DNA from: Candidatus Kuenenbacteria bacterium CG10_big_fil_rev_8_21_14_0_10_36_11
Lineage (GTDB): Bacteria > Patescibacteriota > Patescibacteriia > UBA2196
Direction of reading: 5' to 3'
DNA length: 9,012 nt
NCBI GenBank assembly: GCA_002778535.1
Contig: PFBP01000037.1
Coordinates: 1 to 9,012, forward strand
The position numbers and the translations under genes are program-made. Position 1 is the stretch's first letter, and each line of letters starts with the position of its first letter. The notes under the pieces are model-generated. The model was not told where the DNA came from, did no database searches, and saw only the letters and a list, made by a program, of their open reading frames with translations. Below, one piece after another: positions 1 to 4,898 of the stretch.

Positions 1-43
1 GAGGTTATGGGCCTCGCGAGCTGCCAGACTGCTCTACCCCGCG
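1..43 (-). tRNA. initiator tRNA-fMet (CAU), 3' part outside window
   Basis: Read on the minus strand, this is the 5' half of a tRNA starting at 43: acceptor strand CGCGGGG, U8-A9, D-stem GAGC/GCUC, and an anticodon arm with loop CCCAUAA (anticodon CAU). The A11-U24 pair of the D-stem, the 5' C at position 1 and the overall match to the bacterial initiator pattern identify it as tRNA-fMet rather than elongator Met. The anticodon stem has G30-C40 and G31-C39, but A29-U41 in place of the usual first of three G-C pairs. The gene runs off the left edge after position 42, so the C1/A72 mismatch and the CCA end cannot be seen. Confidence 0.9.
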
Positions 44-52
44 GCAATAAAA

Positions 53-81
53 ATTATACAACAATAAAATTTATAAAACAA
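53..81 (-). promoter_or_regulatory. sigma70-type promoter for tRNA-fMet
   Basis: On the minus strand a perfect -10 box TATAAT (58 to 53) is preceded, after a 17-base spacer, by TTGTTT (81 to 76) as a weak -35 box. Transcription would start near 46, just ahead of the tRNA 5' end at 43. The -35 box begins one base beyond the 3' end of tRNA-Met, so the initiator tRNA probably has its own promoter in addition to any read-through. Confidence 0.6.
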
Positions 82-158
82 TGGTAGCTGGGGAGAGGAT
101 TGAACTCTCGACCTTAGCGTTATGAGTGCTACGCTCTAACCAACTGAGCTACCCAGCC
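82..158 (-). tRNA. tRNA-Met (CAU), elongator
   Basis: This is a complete 77-nt cloverleaf on the minus strand: acceptor GGCUGGG/CCCAGCU, D-arm GCUC/GAGC, anticodon loop CUCAUAA (CAU), variable loop AGGUC, T-arm GAGAG/CUCUC with loop UUCAAUC, discriminator A and an encoded CCA (84 to 82). CAU can also belong to tRNA-Ile2, which is decoded after lysidine modification. The U4-A69 and G5-C68 pairs lack the C4-G69/C5-G68 pattern known for tRNA-Ile2, and the loop resembles elongator Met, so Met is preferred. Two oddities are a G1-U72 wobble at the end of the acceptor stem and an A31-C39 mismatch closing the anticodon loop. Confidence 0.9.
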
Positions 159-176
159 AAAAATATTTTTTGTAAC

Positions 177-194
177 TCCTGTCTTTAGACAGGA
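177..194. other. small perfect hairpin between two tRNA genes
   Basis: TCCTGTC (177-183) and GACAGGA (188-194) form a 7-bp perfect stem with a four-base loop in the spacer between tRNA-Leu and tRNA-Met. In the minus-strand transcript it is not followed by a clean U-tract, so it is more likely a processing or spacer structure than a strong terminator. Its function is unknown. Confidence 0.35.
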
Positions 195-200
195 TGAAAT

Positions 201-283
201 TGCCGCGAGAGAGAATCGAACTCTCATGGAGAAACTCCACACGATTTTGAGTCGTGCGCGTCTACCAATTCCGCCATCGCGGC
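201..283 (-). tRNA. tRNA-Leu (CAA)
   Basis: This is a complete class II tRNA on the minus strand: acceptor GCCGCGA/UCGCGGC, discriminator A at 201, anticodon stem CACGA/UCGUG around loop CUCAAAA (anticodon CAA, reads UUG), a long variable arm with stem GGAG/CUCC, and T-arm GAGAG/CUCUC with loop UUCGAUU. The 3' CCA is not encoded (the bases after the discriminator are AUU), unlike the neighbouring tRNA-Met, so CCA must be added by a nucleotidyltransferase. It is the first gene after the promoter at 299-326 and is followed 42 bases later by tRNA-Met. Confidence 0.93.
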
Positions 284-298
284 TTTATTTTGTTTTTA

Positions 299-326
299 AT
301 TATAGTCTGAAAAAAGTTTTTGTCAA
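299..326 (-). promoter_or_regulatory. consensus sigma70 promoter for tRNA-Leu/tRNA-Met
   Basis: On the minus strand a perfect TTGACA (326 to 321) and a perfect TATAAT (304 to 299) are separated by 16 bases. Transcription would begin near 291, about eight bases before tRNA-Leu. Both hexamers match consensus exactly, as expected for a strong stable-RNA promoter. The -35 box directly abuts the U-tract of the dnaX terminator. Confidence 0.8.
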
Positions 327-357
327 AAAAATCCGTTTTTTAAAAAGCGGACTTTTT
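326..357 (-). terminator. intrinsic terminator of dnaX
   Basis: In the dnaX transcript an A-rich arm leads into GTCCG (352 to 348), then an AT-rich inner stem, then CGGAT (335 to 331), then a run of seven T (331 to 325). The stem has a G-U pair at 352/331 and T-A pairs outside it. It lies 22 bases past the dnaX stop codon. The U-tract merges with the TTGACA of the next promoter. Confidence 0.75.
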
Positions 358-378
358 GTGTTTTTATATTTACCCAAA

Positions 379-1998
379 TTACTCAATCACTTTTCCCCCA
401 AAACTTTTCGCGATTTCTTCAATATCCGCTGGCGGCAATTCTGGCGCTGATAAATTAAATTCCTGTTTTAGTTCCTCTGCTTTTTCATGAGAAAAAGTTA
501 TGGGTTTTAAACGGACAAAAGAATTAAGAACTTGAGAAAAAATTTGTTCAGCATTATTTAGGCAGGTATTGCTTTTTAATTTTTGGATATGAATATCAAA
601 TTCAGAACCAATTTCTAATAGATTATTAGTAATTGTCAAAGGATATGATGCTTTTAAAATCAAAGGCAAAGAGTGATTAACATTTTGGCTGGCTTTAATA
701 ATTTCCTGCCAGGCGGATTTTATTTGCTCCAGAGTGATATTTTTAGATATGGAAGTATTTTCTTTGCTGCAGGTAGGTTCAAGGTGCAACCTTGAACCTA
801 CCTCAATATCTTCATTTTTATTCTGTGTTTCTGCATTAACCTTATTTTCTTCATTTCCCTTAATTTCTTTATTTTTTTGTTTCTCTATTTCTTTTTCTTC
901 TTCGCATAATTCCACCACTGCTATTTCCAAAGGTAGCTGGGGAATTTCCGCATCTTTCAGCGCGTTTTGGATTGAGATTAACTTGTCTAAAATTTTTATT
1001 AAAAAATTTATTTCAATTTTTTCTGCTTGCTCTATTAATTTATTAACCACTTCTTCACTCAGACCAGCGATATTTTCACTCTGATTTTTTAGACCCAGTT
1101 TGATTAAAATCATTTTTCTAAAATAATCAAGCGCGTCTAAATTAAATCTTTCTAAATCAACACCGTCAGCCACTAATTGATTGATTGTTTCTAAGCCAGC
1201 TTTAGCGTTTTTATCAATTAAAGCCGCGGCCAAATTTGCCAGAGCTAAAAAATCAGAACGGGGGATGATTGCTTCCACATCAGCAAGCGTAATTTCTTTT
1301 TTATCAGGCGTAATAATGGAAGTAATCTGCCCGAGCAGACTTTCTGCATCGCGGATAAAACCGCCGCTTCTAAGTGCAATCGTGGCTAAAACATTATTAT
1401 GAATATTTAATTTTTCTTCAGCCACTATTTTTTTAAGTTTGCCAGTGATTAGTTCAGCTGAGACTTTTTTAAAATCAAATCTCTGACAGCGGGAAATAAT
1501 GGTTTCCGGCAGTTTATACGCTTCAGTGGTGCAGAGAATAAAGACGACAAAAGTCGGTGGTTCTTCCAAAGTTTTTAAAAGCGCGTTAAAAGCGGCGGTG
1601 GAAAGCATGTGCACTTCATCAATAATAAAAACTTTGTATTTGCCATGCGGCGGAAAATTTATGTTTTCAATAATATTATCGCGCACTTTATCAACCTGCG
1701 TATGAGTGGCCGCGTCAATTTCAATAATATCAAAAGAGTTGCCTTGAGTAATGGCAACGCAGGAATGGCAGGTGTTGCACGGTTCGGTTTCTTTTTCTTT
1801 TTTTGTTTCGCAATTTAATGACTTGGCTAAAATTCTGGCTAAGGATGTTTTGCCAATGCCGCGAGGTCCGGTAAAAAGATAAGCATGAGCAACTTGTTCA
1901 GAAATGATTTCATTCTGAAGCGTGATTTTAATATGATTCTGGCCAATCACATCAGCAAAAATTTGCGGCCGATATTTGCGGTATAGAGTTTGGGACAT
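379..1998 (-). CDS. dnaX: DNA polymerase III subunit gamma/tau (DnaX)
   Basis: This is the clamp-loader ATPase that loads the sliding clamp at replication forks, 539 residues. AAA+ motifs are in order: Walker A GPRGIGKTS (44-52), a zinc-binding set of four cysteines (C63, C74, C77, C80), Walker B VFIIDEVHML (123-132), sensor 1 CTTEAYKLP (156-164), the SRC arginine-finger motif (169-171), and GGFIRDAESLLGQ (212-224) as the sensor-2 region. An alpha-helical collar follows (about 245-365), then a charged Lys/Glu/Asn linker (366-420) and a conserved-looking C-terminal domain (421-539). The ATG at 1998 gives the typical start MSQTLYRKYRPQ; no Shine-Dalgarno sequence precedes it. It is single-gene, with promoter 2051-2079 and terminator 326-357. 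The linker carries an A7 slippery run (codons 374-376) and an in-frame palindrome (codons 399-410), described separately. Confidence 0.97.
   Translation of the reverse strand: MSQTLYRKYRPQIFADVIGQNHIKITLQNEIISEQVAHAYLFTGPRGIGKTSLARILAKSLNCETKKEKETEPCNTCHSCVAITQGNSFDIIEIDAATHTQVDKVRDNIIENINFPPHGKYKVFIIDEVHMLSTAAFNALLKTLEEPPTFVVFILCTTEAYKLPETIISRCQRFDFKKVSAELITGKLKKIVAEEKLNIHNNVLATIALRSGGFIRDAESLLGQITSIITPDKKEITLADVEAIIPRSDFLALANLAAALIDKNAKAGLETINQLVADGVDLERFNLDALDYFRKMILIKLGLKNQSENIAGLSEEVVNKLIEQAEKIEINFLIKILDKLISIQNALKDAEIPQLPLEIAVVELCEEEKEIEKQKNKEIKGNEENKVNAETQNKNEDIEVGSRLHLEPTCSKENTSISKNITLEQIKSAWQEIIKASQNVNHSLPLILKASYPLTITNNLLEIGSEFDIHIQKLKSNTCLNNAEQIFSQVLNSFVRLKPITFSHEKAEELKQEFNLSAPELPPADIEEIAKSFGGKVIE
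771..803. repeat. perfect palindrome inserted in frame in dnaX
   Basis: AGGTAGGTTCAAGGT (771-785) and its exact reverse complement (789-803) flank a 3-base loop GCA, forming a 15-bp stem. The 33-base element equals 11 codons and encodes VGSRLHLEPT within dnaX codons 399-410, in the poorly conserved linker between the collar and C-terminal domain. Its base composition is richer in GC than the surrounding AT-rich linker. This looks like a small REP-like or Rickettsia-palindromic-element-like insertion that kept the reading frame. The family assignment is inference. Confidence 0.7.
871..877 (-). promoter_or_regulatory. candidate slippery heptamer for gamma/tau switch in dnaX
   Basis: Codons 374-376 read CAA AAA AAT on the minus strand, giving the heptamer A AAA AAT within a run of seven A (878 to 872). 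A -1 slip, or one extra A by polymerase slippage, puts TAA (871 to 869) directly after the run and ends the protein at residue 376, between the collar domain and the linker. That is where shorter gamma forms end in other bacteria. No stem loop lies at the usual 5-9 base distance, and the palindrome at 803-771 is too far downstream to be a classical stimulator. Confidence 0.4.
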
Positions 1999-2050
1999 AT
2001 AGTAAAAAATTCAAAACTCAAAATTTAAAACTCAAAATAATGATAAATTT

Positions 2051-2079
2051 ATTTTAGTTTATATTTTATGTTTTGGCAA
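2051..2079 (-). promoter_or_regulatory. sigma70-type promoter for dnaX
   Basis: On the minus strand TTGCCA (2079 to 2074) and TAAAAT (2056 to 2051) are separated by 17 bases, matching consensus at four and five of six positions. The start would be near 2044, giving a 5' leader of about 46 bases that includes the left arm of the inverted repeat. Confidence 0.5.
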
Positions 2080-2121
2080 ATTTGCTCTTTTTGATTTTTT
2101 ATGGTAAATTAAAGCCAAGAT

Positions 2122-2150
2122 TTGACGAGGTGTTGATAATTAGATAGAAT
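2122..2150 (+). promoter_or_regulatory. sigma70-type promoter for rpsU-yqeY-def
   Basis: TTGACG (2122-2127) and TAGAAT (2145-2150) are separated by 17 bases, each one base off consensus. Transcription would begin near 2157, about 55 bases before the rpsU ATG. The right arm of the inverted repeat falls within this leader. It is the only good promoter seen before the plus-strand run rpsU-yqeY-def. Confidence 0.65.
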
Positions 2151-2211
2151 TAAATTATCTAAAAATTAATAAAACCAAAATTTTGAGTTTTGAATTTTGA
2201 GTTTATTCCTT

Positions 2212-2478
2212 ATGCCAGTAGAAGTCAAACGCAAACCAAACGAATCAACTTACAGTTTACTGCGGCGCTTTCAAGACCGAGTTAAAAAAGGTCGCGCTGT
2301 TGTTTTGGCTAAAAAAAATAAACATTTTGAAAAAGCCAAAACTAAACATCAGACAAAAAAAGACGCTCTGCGCCGTTTGGAATTGCGCAAAAAAAGAGAT
2401 TTTTTAATTAAGACAGGCAAGATTACTGAAGAAATGTTAGAGCAAAGTTTTGGCAAAGGCAAGCACAAAAAGCGATAA
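2212..2478 (+). CDS. rpsU: 30S ribosomal protein bS21
   Basis: This is a small basic ribosomal protein of the 30S platform, near the 3' end of 16S rRNA, where it influences initiation. The 88 residues start MPVEVKRKPNEST, the usual bS21 beginning. A conserved LLRRFQDRV segment follows, then FEKAKTKHQTKKDALRRLELRKKRDF, written here only as its FEK...RDF span (about residues 41-68). Some 20 extra residues after the core (ending in GKGKHKKR) make it longer than the 71-residue E. coli protein. The ATG at 2212 is chosen over an in-frame TTG at 2197 because it matches the family start and leaves the repeat arm outside the gene. No Shine-Dalgarno sequence is present. The order rpsU-yqeY is a known conserved pairing in many bacteria. 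Confidence 0.88.
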   Translation: MPVEVKRKPNESTYSLLRRFQDRVKKGRAVVLAKKNKHFEKAKTKHQTKKDALRRLELRKKRDFLIKTGKITEEMLEQSFGKGKHKKR

Positions 2479-2483
2479 TTATT

Positions 2484-2933
2484 ATGCTCACAGTCCAAAT
2501 TTATACTGACCTTAAATTAGCCATGAAAAATAAAGATGTTTTAAAAGTGTCTGTTTTAAGAATGCTGATTGCGGCTTTTAATAATGAAGCAATAAACTTA
2601 ATGAAAAAAGATGAAGGATTGTCAGATGAGGAAGCGATTAAAGTTTTAAAAAAAGAAGCGAAAAAAAGAAAGGATTCTATTGAACAATTCACTGCTGGCA
2701 ATCGGCCGGAACTGGCAAAAAAAGAAAATGAAGAATTAAAAATTTTGTCTGTTTATCTGCCAGCAGAAATGAGCGAGGAGGACTTGAAAAAAATTGTAGC
2801 CGAAGTAATCGCGGAAATGGGTGAAGTTTCACCAAGCCAATTTGGAATGGTGATGAAAGCTGTTATGGCAAAGACCGCTGGCAAAGCTGATGGGGGAATG
2901 GCGAGTAAGGTGGTGAAGGAGGTTTTAAAATAA
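2484..2933 (+). CDS. yqeY: GatB/YqeY domain protein
   Basis: This 149-residue protein is of the YqeY family, related to the C-terminal tRNA-binding domain of the GatB amidotransferase subunit. The exact role of free-standing YqeY is not settled; tRNA-related function is inferred from the domain. Family signatures seen are the N-terminal DLKLAMKNKD and VLRMLIAAFNNE helices (about 9-35), LSDEEAIKVLKKEAKKRKDS (46-65) followed by IEQFTAGNRPELAKKE, the SVYLPAEMSEEDL turn (about 89-101) and the C-terminal GKADGGMASKVVKEVL (133-148). The length is typical. It starts five bases after the rpsU stop, so the two are almost certainly co-transcribed. No Shine-Dalgarno sequence precedes the ATG. Confidence 0.92.
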   Translation: MLTVQIYTDLKLAMKNKDVLKVSVLRMLIAAFNNEAINLMKKDEGLSDEEAIKVLKKEAKKRKDSIEQFTAGNRPELAKKENEELKILSVYLPAEMSEEDLKKIVAEVIAEMGEVSPSQFGMVMKAVMAKTAGKADGGMASKVVKEVLK

Positions 2934-2945
2934 ATTTAATACCTT

Positions 2946-3476
2946 ATGATTATTAAAGAAATAATACAAATCGGTAATCCGATATTAAACCGAAAGTCTA
3001 AATTTGTTGCTAAAATTCATTCAGAAGATGCTCAAAGAGTTATTAAAAATTTAACCGACTCAATGCGTTTTCATAATTTAATAGGAATAGCGGCTTCGCA
3101 AATTGGCGAAAAATTTAGAATATTTGTGACTGAAGTGCGGAAAACAAAATATCGCAACCTTAAAAAAGATCAGCTTCGGATTTATATAAATCCCAAAATT
3201 ATTTGGTCATCAAAAAAACAAGTTGTAATATGCGAAGGTTGTGGTAGCGTTGCTTATGCCAAGCTTTTCGCTCCCGTCAAAAGACCTGAAAAAATAATTA
3301 TTGAAGCTTTTGATGAAAATGGCAATAAGTTTAAACTTAAAGCAGGTGGAATGCTTGGGCGCGTAATTCAGCACGAATATGACCATTTAGATGGCGTTGA
3401 GTTTACAGAAAAAATTACCGATATGAGAAAAACCATGAGTTTAGGAGAATATAAGAAAATGGCGTCTATAAAATAG
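2946..3476 (+). CDS. def: peptide deformylase
   Basis: This metallohydrolase removes the formyl group from the initiator methionine of nascent proteins. The 176 residues carry all three family motifs: motif 1 LIGIAASQ (45-52, with the active-site glutamine Q52), motif 2 EGCGS (97-101, metal ligand C99) and motif 3 QHEYDH (142-147, ligands H143 and H147, catalytic E144). Deviations are Leu instead of the first Gly of motif 1 and Gly instead of Leu in EGCLS. All catalytic and metal residues are intact, so activity is expected. It starts 12 bases after yqeY and closes the housekeeping run; the functional link to the nearby initiator tRNA-fMet is notable but the genes are on opposite strands. It could be a divergent paralogue if another def exists elsewhere. 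Confidence 0.92.
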   Translation: MIIKEIIQIGNPILNRKSKFVAKIHSEDAQRVIKNLTDSMRFHNLIGIAASQIGEKFRIFVTEVRKTKYRNLKKDQLRIYINPKIIWSSKKQVVICEGCGSVAYAKLFAPVKRPEKIIIEAFDENGNKFKLKAGGMLGRVIQHEYDHLDGVEFTEKITDMRKTMSLGEYKKMASIK

Positions 3477-3482
3477 AACAAA

Positions 3483-3534
3483 AAAATGGAAACTCTGCCG
3501 AAACACATTGCCATCTTTAAGGGCAAAGAAATCA
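3483..3534 (+). repeat. direct repeat copy 1 (antirepressor-like gene start)
   Basis: These 52 bases match 4401-4452 at all but four positions (3489, 3500, 3503, 3509). They start three bases before an ATG and end abruptly at the codon after KGKEI. Three of the four differences are synonymous third positions. The repeat lies between def and the KilA-N gene. Confidence 0.85.
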
Positions 3535-3551
3535 CATATCAACATGAGTAA
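3486..3551 (+). pseudogene. 21-codon ORF: truncated BRO-N/antirepressor-like start, or leader peptide
   Basis: The ATG at 3486 opens a 21-residue ORF that begins METLPKHIAIFKGKEI and ends TYQHE. The first 16 residues resemble the beginning of BRO-N domain (DinD/antirepressor-like) proteins often seen in Patescibacteria, where a segment rich in Trp and Phe should follow; here it is missing. The ORF starts nine bases after the def stop and its stop (3549-3551) overlaps the KilA-N start at 3544 in another frame. It may be a decayed gene start left by recombination, or a leader peptide that couples translation to KilA-N. The family resemblance is from memory, not a search. Confidence 0.55.
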
Positions 3552-4380
3552 ACGATTATCAAAACAAATTATCGTTCAGGGATCAAAAATATCCTTATTA
3601 TTGCGGCCCAATGATGATGATTTTATCTCTCTGACAGATATGGCTAAGAAGTTTGGAGATGATGTTTTGATTTATCAATGGATGCGCAATCGCAATACCG
3701 TAGAATTTTTAGGAATTTGGGAACGCCTGCATAACCCGGATTTTAAAGGTATCGAATTCGAGACCTTTAAAAAACAGGCCGGGATGAATAGTTTTTCGCT
3801 CACACCAAAGAAATGGATTGAAGCAACAAAAGCAACAGGCATTATTTCAAAGGCAGGCCGATATGGCGGCGGCACTTACGCCCACATTGATATTGCTTTT
3901 GAATTTGGCGCCTGGTTATCAGCCGAATTCAAACTTTATTTGATTAAAGAATTCCAGCGTCTCAAAATTGAAGAAAACAATCGTTTAATTTTGGGTTGGG
4001 ATGTAAAAAGAACACTGACAAAGATAAATTACCGTATCTATACTGATTCAATAAAAAAATATCTTATTCCAAAGCGTGTTTCAAAAGAACAAGCAAATTT
4101 CATCTATGCCAATGAAGCAGATTTATTAAATGTGGCTTTGTTTGGAATAACCGCTCAAGAATGGCGCGCAAAAAAATCAGATAAGTCCGGAAATATCCGA
4201 GATTATGCCGATGTTTCTCAATTAGTTTGTCTGGCTAACATGGAAACATTAAATGCCGAGTTTATTAGACAAGGAGTGCCAGCGGCAGAACGATTGTTGC
4301 GGCTAAATGAAATCGCGATTATTCAAATGCAATCATTACTTGGCAACCCCGAAGTAAAAAAATTAAATTTGCTAAAATAA
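3544..4380 (+). CDS. KilA-N domain protein
   Basis: This 278-residue protein carries a KilA-N domain, a DNA-binding fold of phage and large DNA virus proteins also spread in bacterial accessory regions. The domain covers about residues 25-142: FISLTDMAKKFGDD (27-40), IYQWMRNRNTVEFLGIWE (43-60), TPKKWIEATKATGI (87-100), GRYGGGTYAHIDIAFEFGAW (105-124) and LSAEFKLYLIKEFQRLK (125-141). The C-terminal half (about 150-278) is mostly helical, with no motif I can name. The ATG at 3544 (MSKRLSKQII) is preferred over an in-frame TTG at 3508, which falls inside the direct repeat. The gene is bracketed by the 52-bp repeats and followed by an MNT/HEPN pair, suggesting an accessory, possibly phage-derived module. 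Its targets and regulation are unknown; no Shine-Dalgarno sequence or convincing promoter is seen. Confidence 0.88.
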   Translation: MSKRLSKQIIVQGSKISLLLRPNDDDFISLTDMAKKFGDDVLIYQWMRNRNTVEFLGIWERLHNPDFKGIEFETFKKQAGMNSFSLTPKKWIEATKATGIISKAGRYGGGTYAHIDIAFEFGAWLSAEFKLYLIKEFQRLKIEENNRLILGWDVKRTLTKINYRIYTDSIKKYLIPKRVSKEQANFIYANEADLLNVALFGITAQEWRAKKSDKSGNIRDYADVSQLVCLANMETLNAEFIRQGVPAAERLLRLNEIAIIQMQSLLGNPEVKKLNLLK

Positions 4381-4400
4381 ATAAAAAATAATTTATTTAC

Positions 4401-4452
4401 AAAATGCAAACTCTGCCCAAGCACATCGCCATCTTTAAGGGCAAAGAAATCA
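4401..4452 (+). repeat. direct repeat copy 2 (antirepressor-like gene start)
   Basis: This is the second copy of the 52-base repeat at 3483-3534, 918 bases downstream and with 48 of 52 positions identical. It again begins three bases before an ATG. Sequence after the repeat differs from copy 1 from the next base onward. Confidence 0.85.
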
Positions 4453-4466
4453 GAAAGACTATTTAA
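4404..4466 (+). pseudogene. 20-codon ORF: second truncated antirepressor-like start, or leader peptide
   Basis: The ATG at 4404 opens a 20-residue ORF, MQTLPKHIAIFKGKEIRKTI, ending in TAA at 4464-4466. It follows the BRO-N-like start a few residues further than copy 1 (RKTI is what I would expect next) before stopping. The downstream mntA ATG lies nine bases after its stop. It could be a relic of a BRO-N family gene or a leader peptide for mntA. Similar placement of both copies directly ahead of an accessory gene favours a shared cause. Confidence 0.55.
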
Positions 4467-4475
4467 ATTAATTTT

Positions 4476-4898
4476 ATGAAAATAACCGAACAACAAAAAA
4501 CACAATTAGCAGAAATCGCGGAAAAACATCAAATAAAATTGATGACAGTTTATGGTTCGCAAATAAATGGCAAAACGCACGCCAACAGCGATTTGGACAT
4601 CGGCATTTTTTTAAAAGAGAACCCCAAATCGTTTCAGACATTGCTCGCGGCGCAAAGCGAATTGGAAAAAATTTTTGATAATTACAGATTAGATGTTCGC
4701 TATCTAAACAGTGCCAAACCATTTTTTCTTTTTGAAGCGGTTTATAAAGGCAAACTTCTTTATGGTTCTAATTATGACTATGCCAAACTTTGCGCCAAAT
4801 CATTTAAACAATTTATTGATACAAAACCACTAAGAGATCTTCGTGATAAAATGATTAAAAACAGACAATTAAAATTATTAAACAAAAATTATGCTTGA
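4476..4898 (+). CDS. mntA: MNT-type nucleotidyltransferase, probable antitoxin (MntA-like)
   Basis: This 140-residue minimal nucleotidyltransferase has the pol-beta-fold motif GSX10DXD: G27-S28, then D39-L40-D41, with a third candidate acidic residue D73 in RLDVRYL. In characterised MntA-HepT pairs the MNT protein transfers AMP to a tyrosine of the HEPN toxin and thereby silences it; that role is inferred here from motif and context. The N-terminal helix (1-20) and the sheet-forming IKLMTVYGS segment fit the family. The basic tail (about 115-140) is helical and Lys/Arg rich. It ends with TGA immediately followed by TAA and overlaps hepT by eight bases, implying tight co-translation. The ATG at 4476 has no Shine-Dalgarno sequence and follows the 20-codon ORF. 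Confidence 0.85.
   Translation: MKITEQQKTQLAEIAEKHQIKLMTVYGSQINGKTHANSDLDIGIFLKENPKSFQTLLAAQSELEKIFDNYRLDVRYLNSAKPFFLFEAVYKGKLLYGSNYDYAKLCAKSFKQFIDTKPLRDLRDKMIKNRQLKLLNKNYA

Larger units (their letters stand above)
2006..2198. repeat. 21-bp perfect inverted repeat framing the dnaX/rpsU intergenic region
   Basis: The 21 bases at 2006-2026 are the exact reverse complement of 2178-2198; the core of the right arm is TTTTGAGTTTTGAATTTT. Each arm carries a second partial copy: AAAACTCAAAA occurs at 2013-2023 and 2027-2037, and TTTTGAGTTT at 2181-2190 and 2195-2204. The 151 bases between the arms are AT-rich and hold both divergent promoters. There is no clear target-site duplication outside the arms, so a MITE-like element is possible but unproven. 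Confidence 0.6.

Noticed and set aside
771..803. The dnaX palindrome as a terminator or as the stimulatory hairpin for frameshifting
   Set aside because: It is not followed by a U-tract in either direction, and it lies about 68 bases past the slippery run instead of 5-9.
2197..2211. Earlier TTG start for rpsU at 2197
   Set aside because: MPVEV is the family start, and the upstream codons lie in the inverted repeat arm.
2204..2948. Shared CCTTATG at the starts of rpsU and def
   Set aside because: Only two of eight genes have it and the match is too short to distinguish from chance. It is not a Shine-Dalgarno motif.
3467..3472. TATAAA near the end of def as a promoter for the KilA-N gene
   Set aside because: No acceptable -35 hexamer lies 16-18 bases upstream; such strings are frequent in AT-rich DNA.
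3508..3543. N-terminal extension of the KilA-N gene from an in-frame TTG at 3508
   Set aside because: It would read a shifted frame of the 52-bp repeat, whose own frame shows the synonymous changes. The ATG at 3544 gives a normal start.
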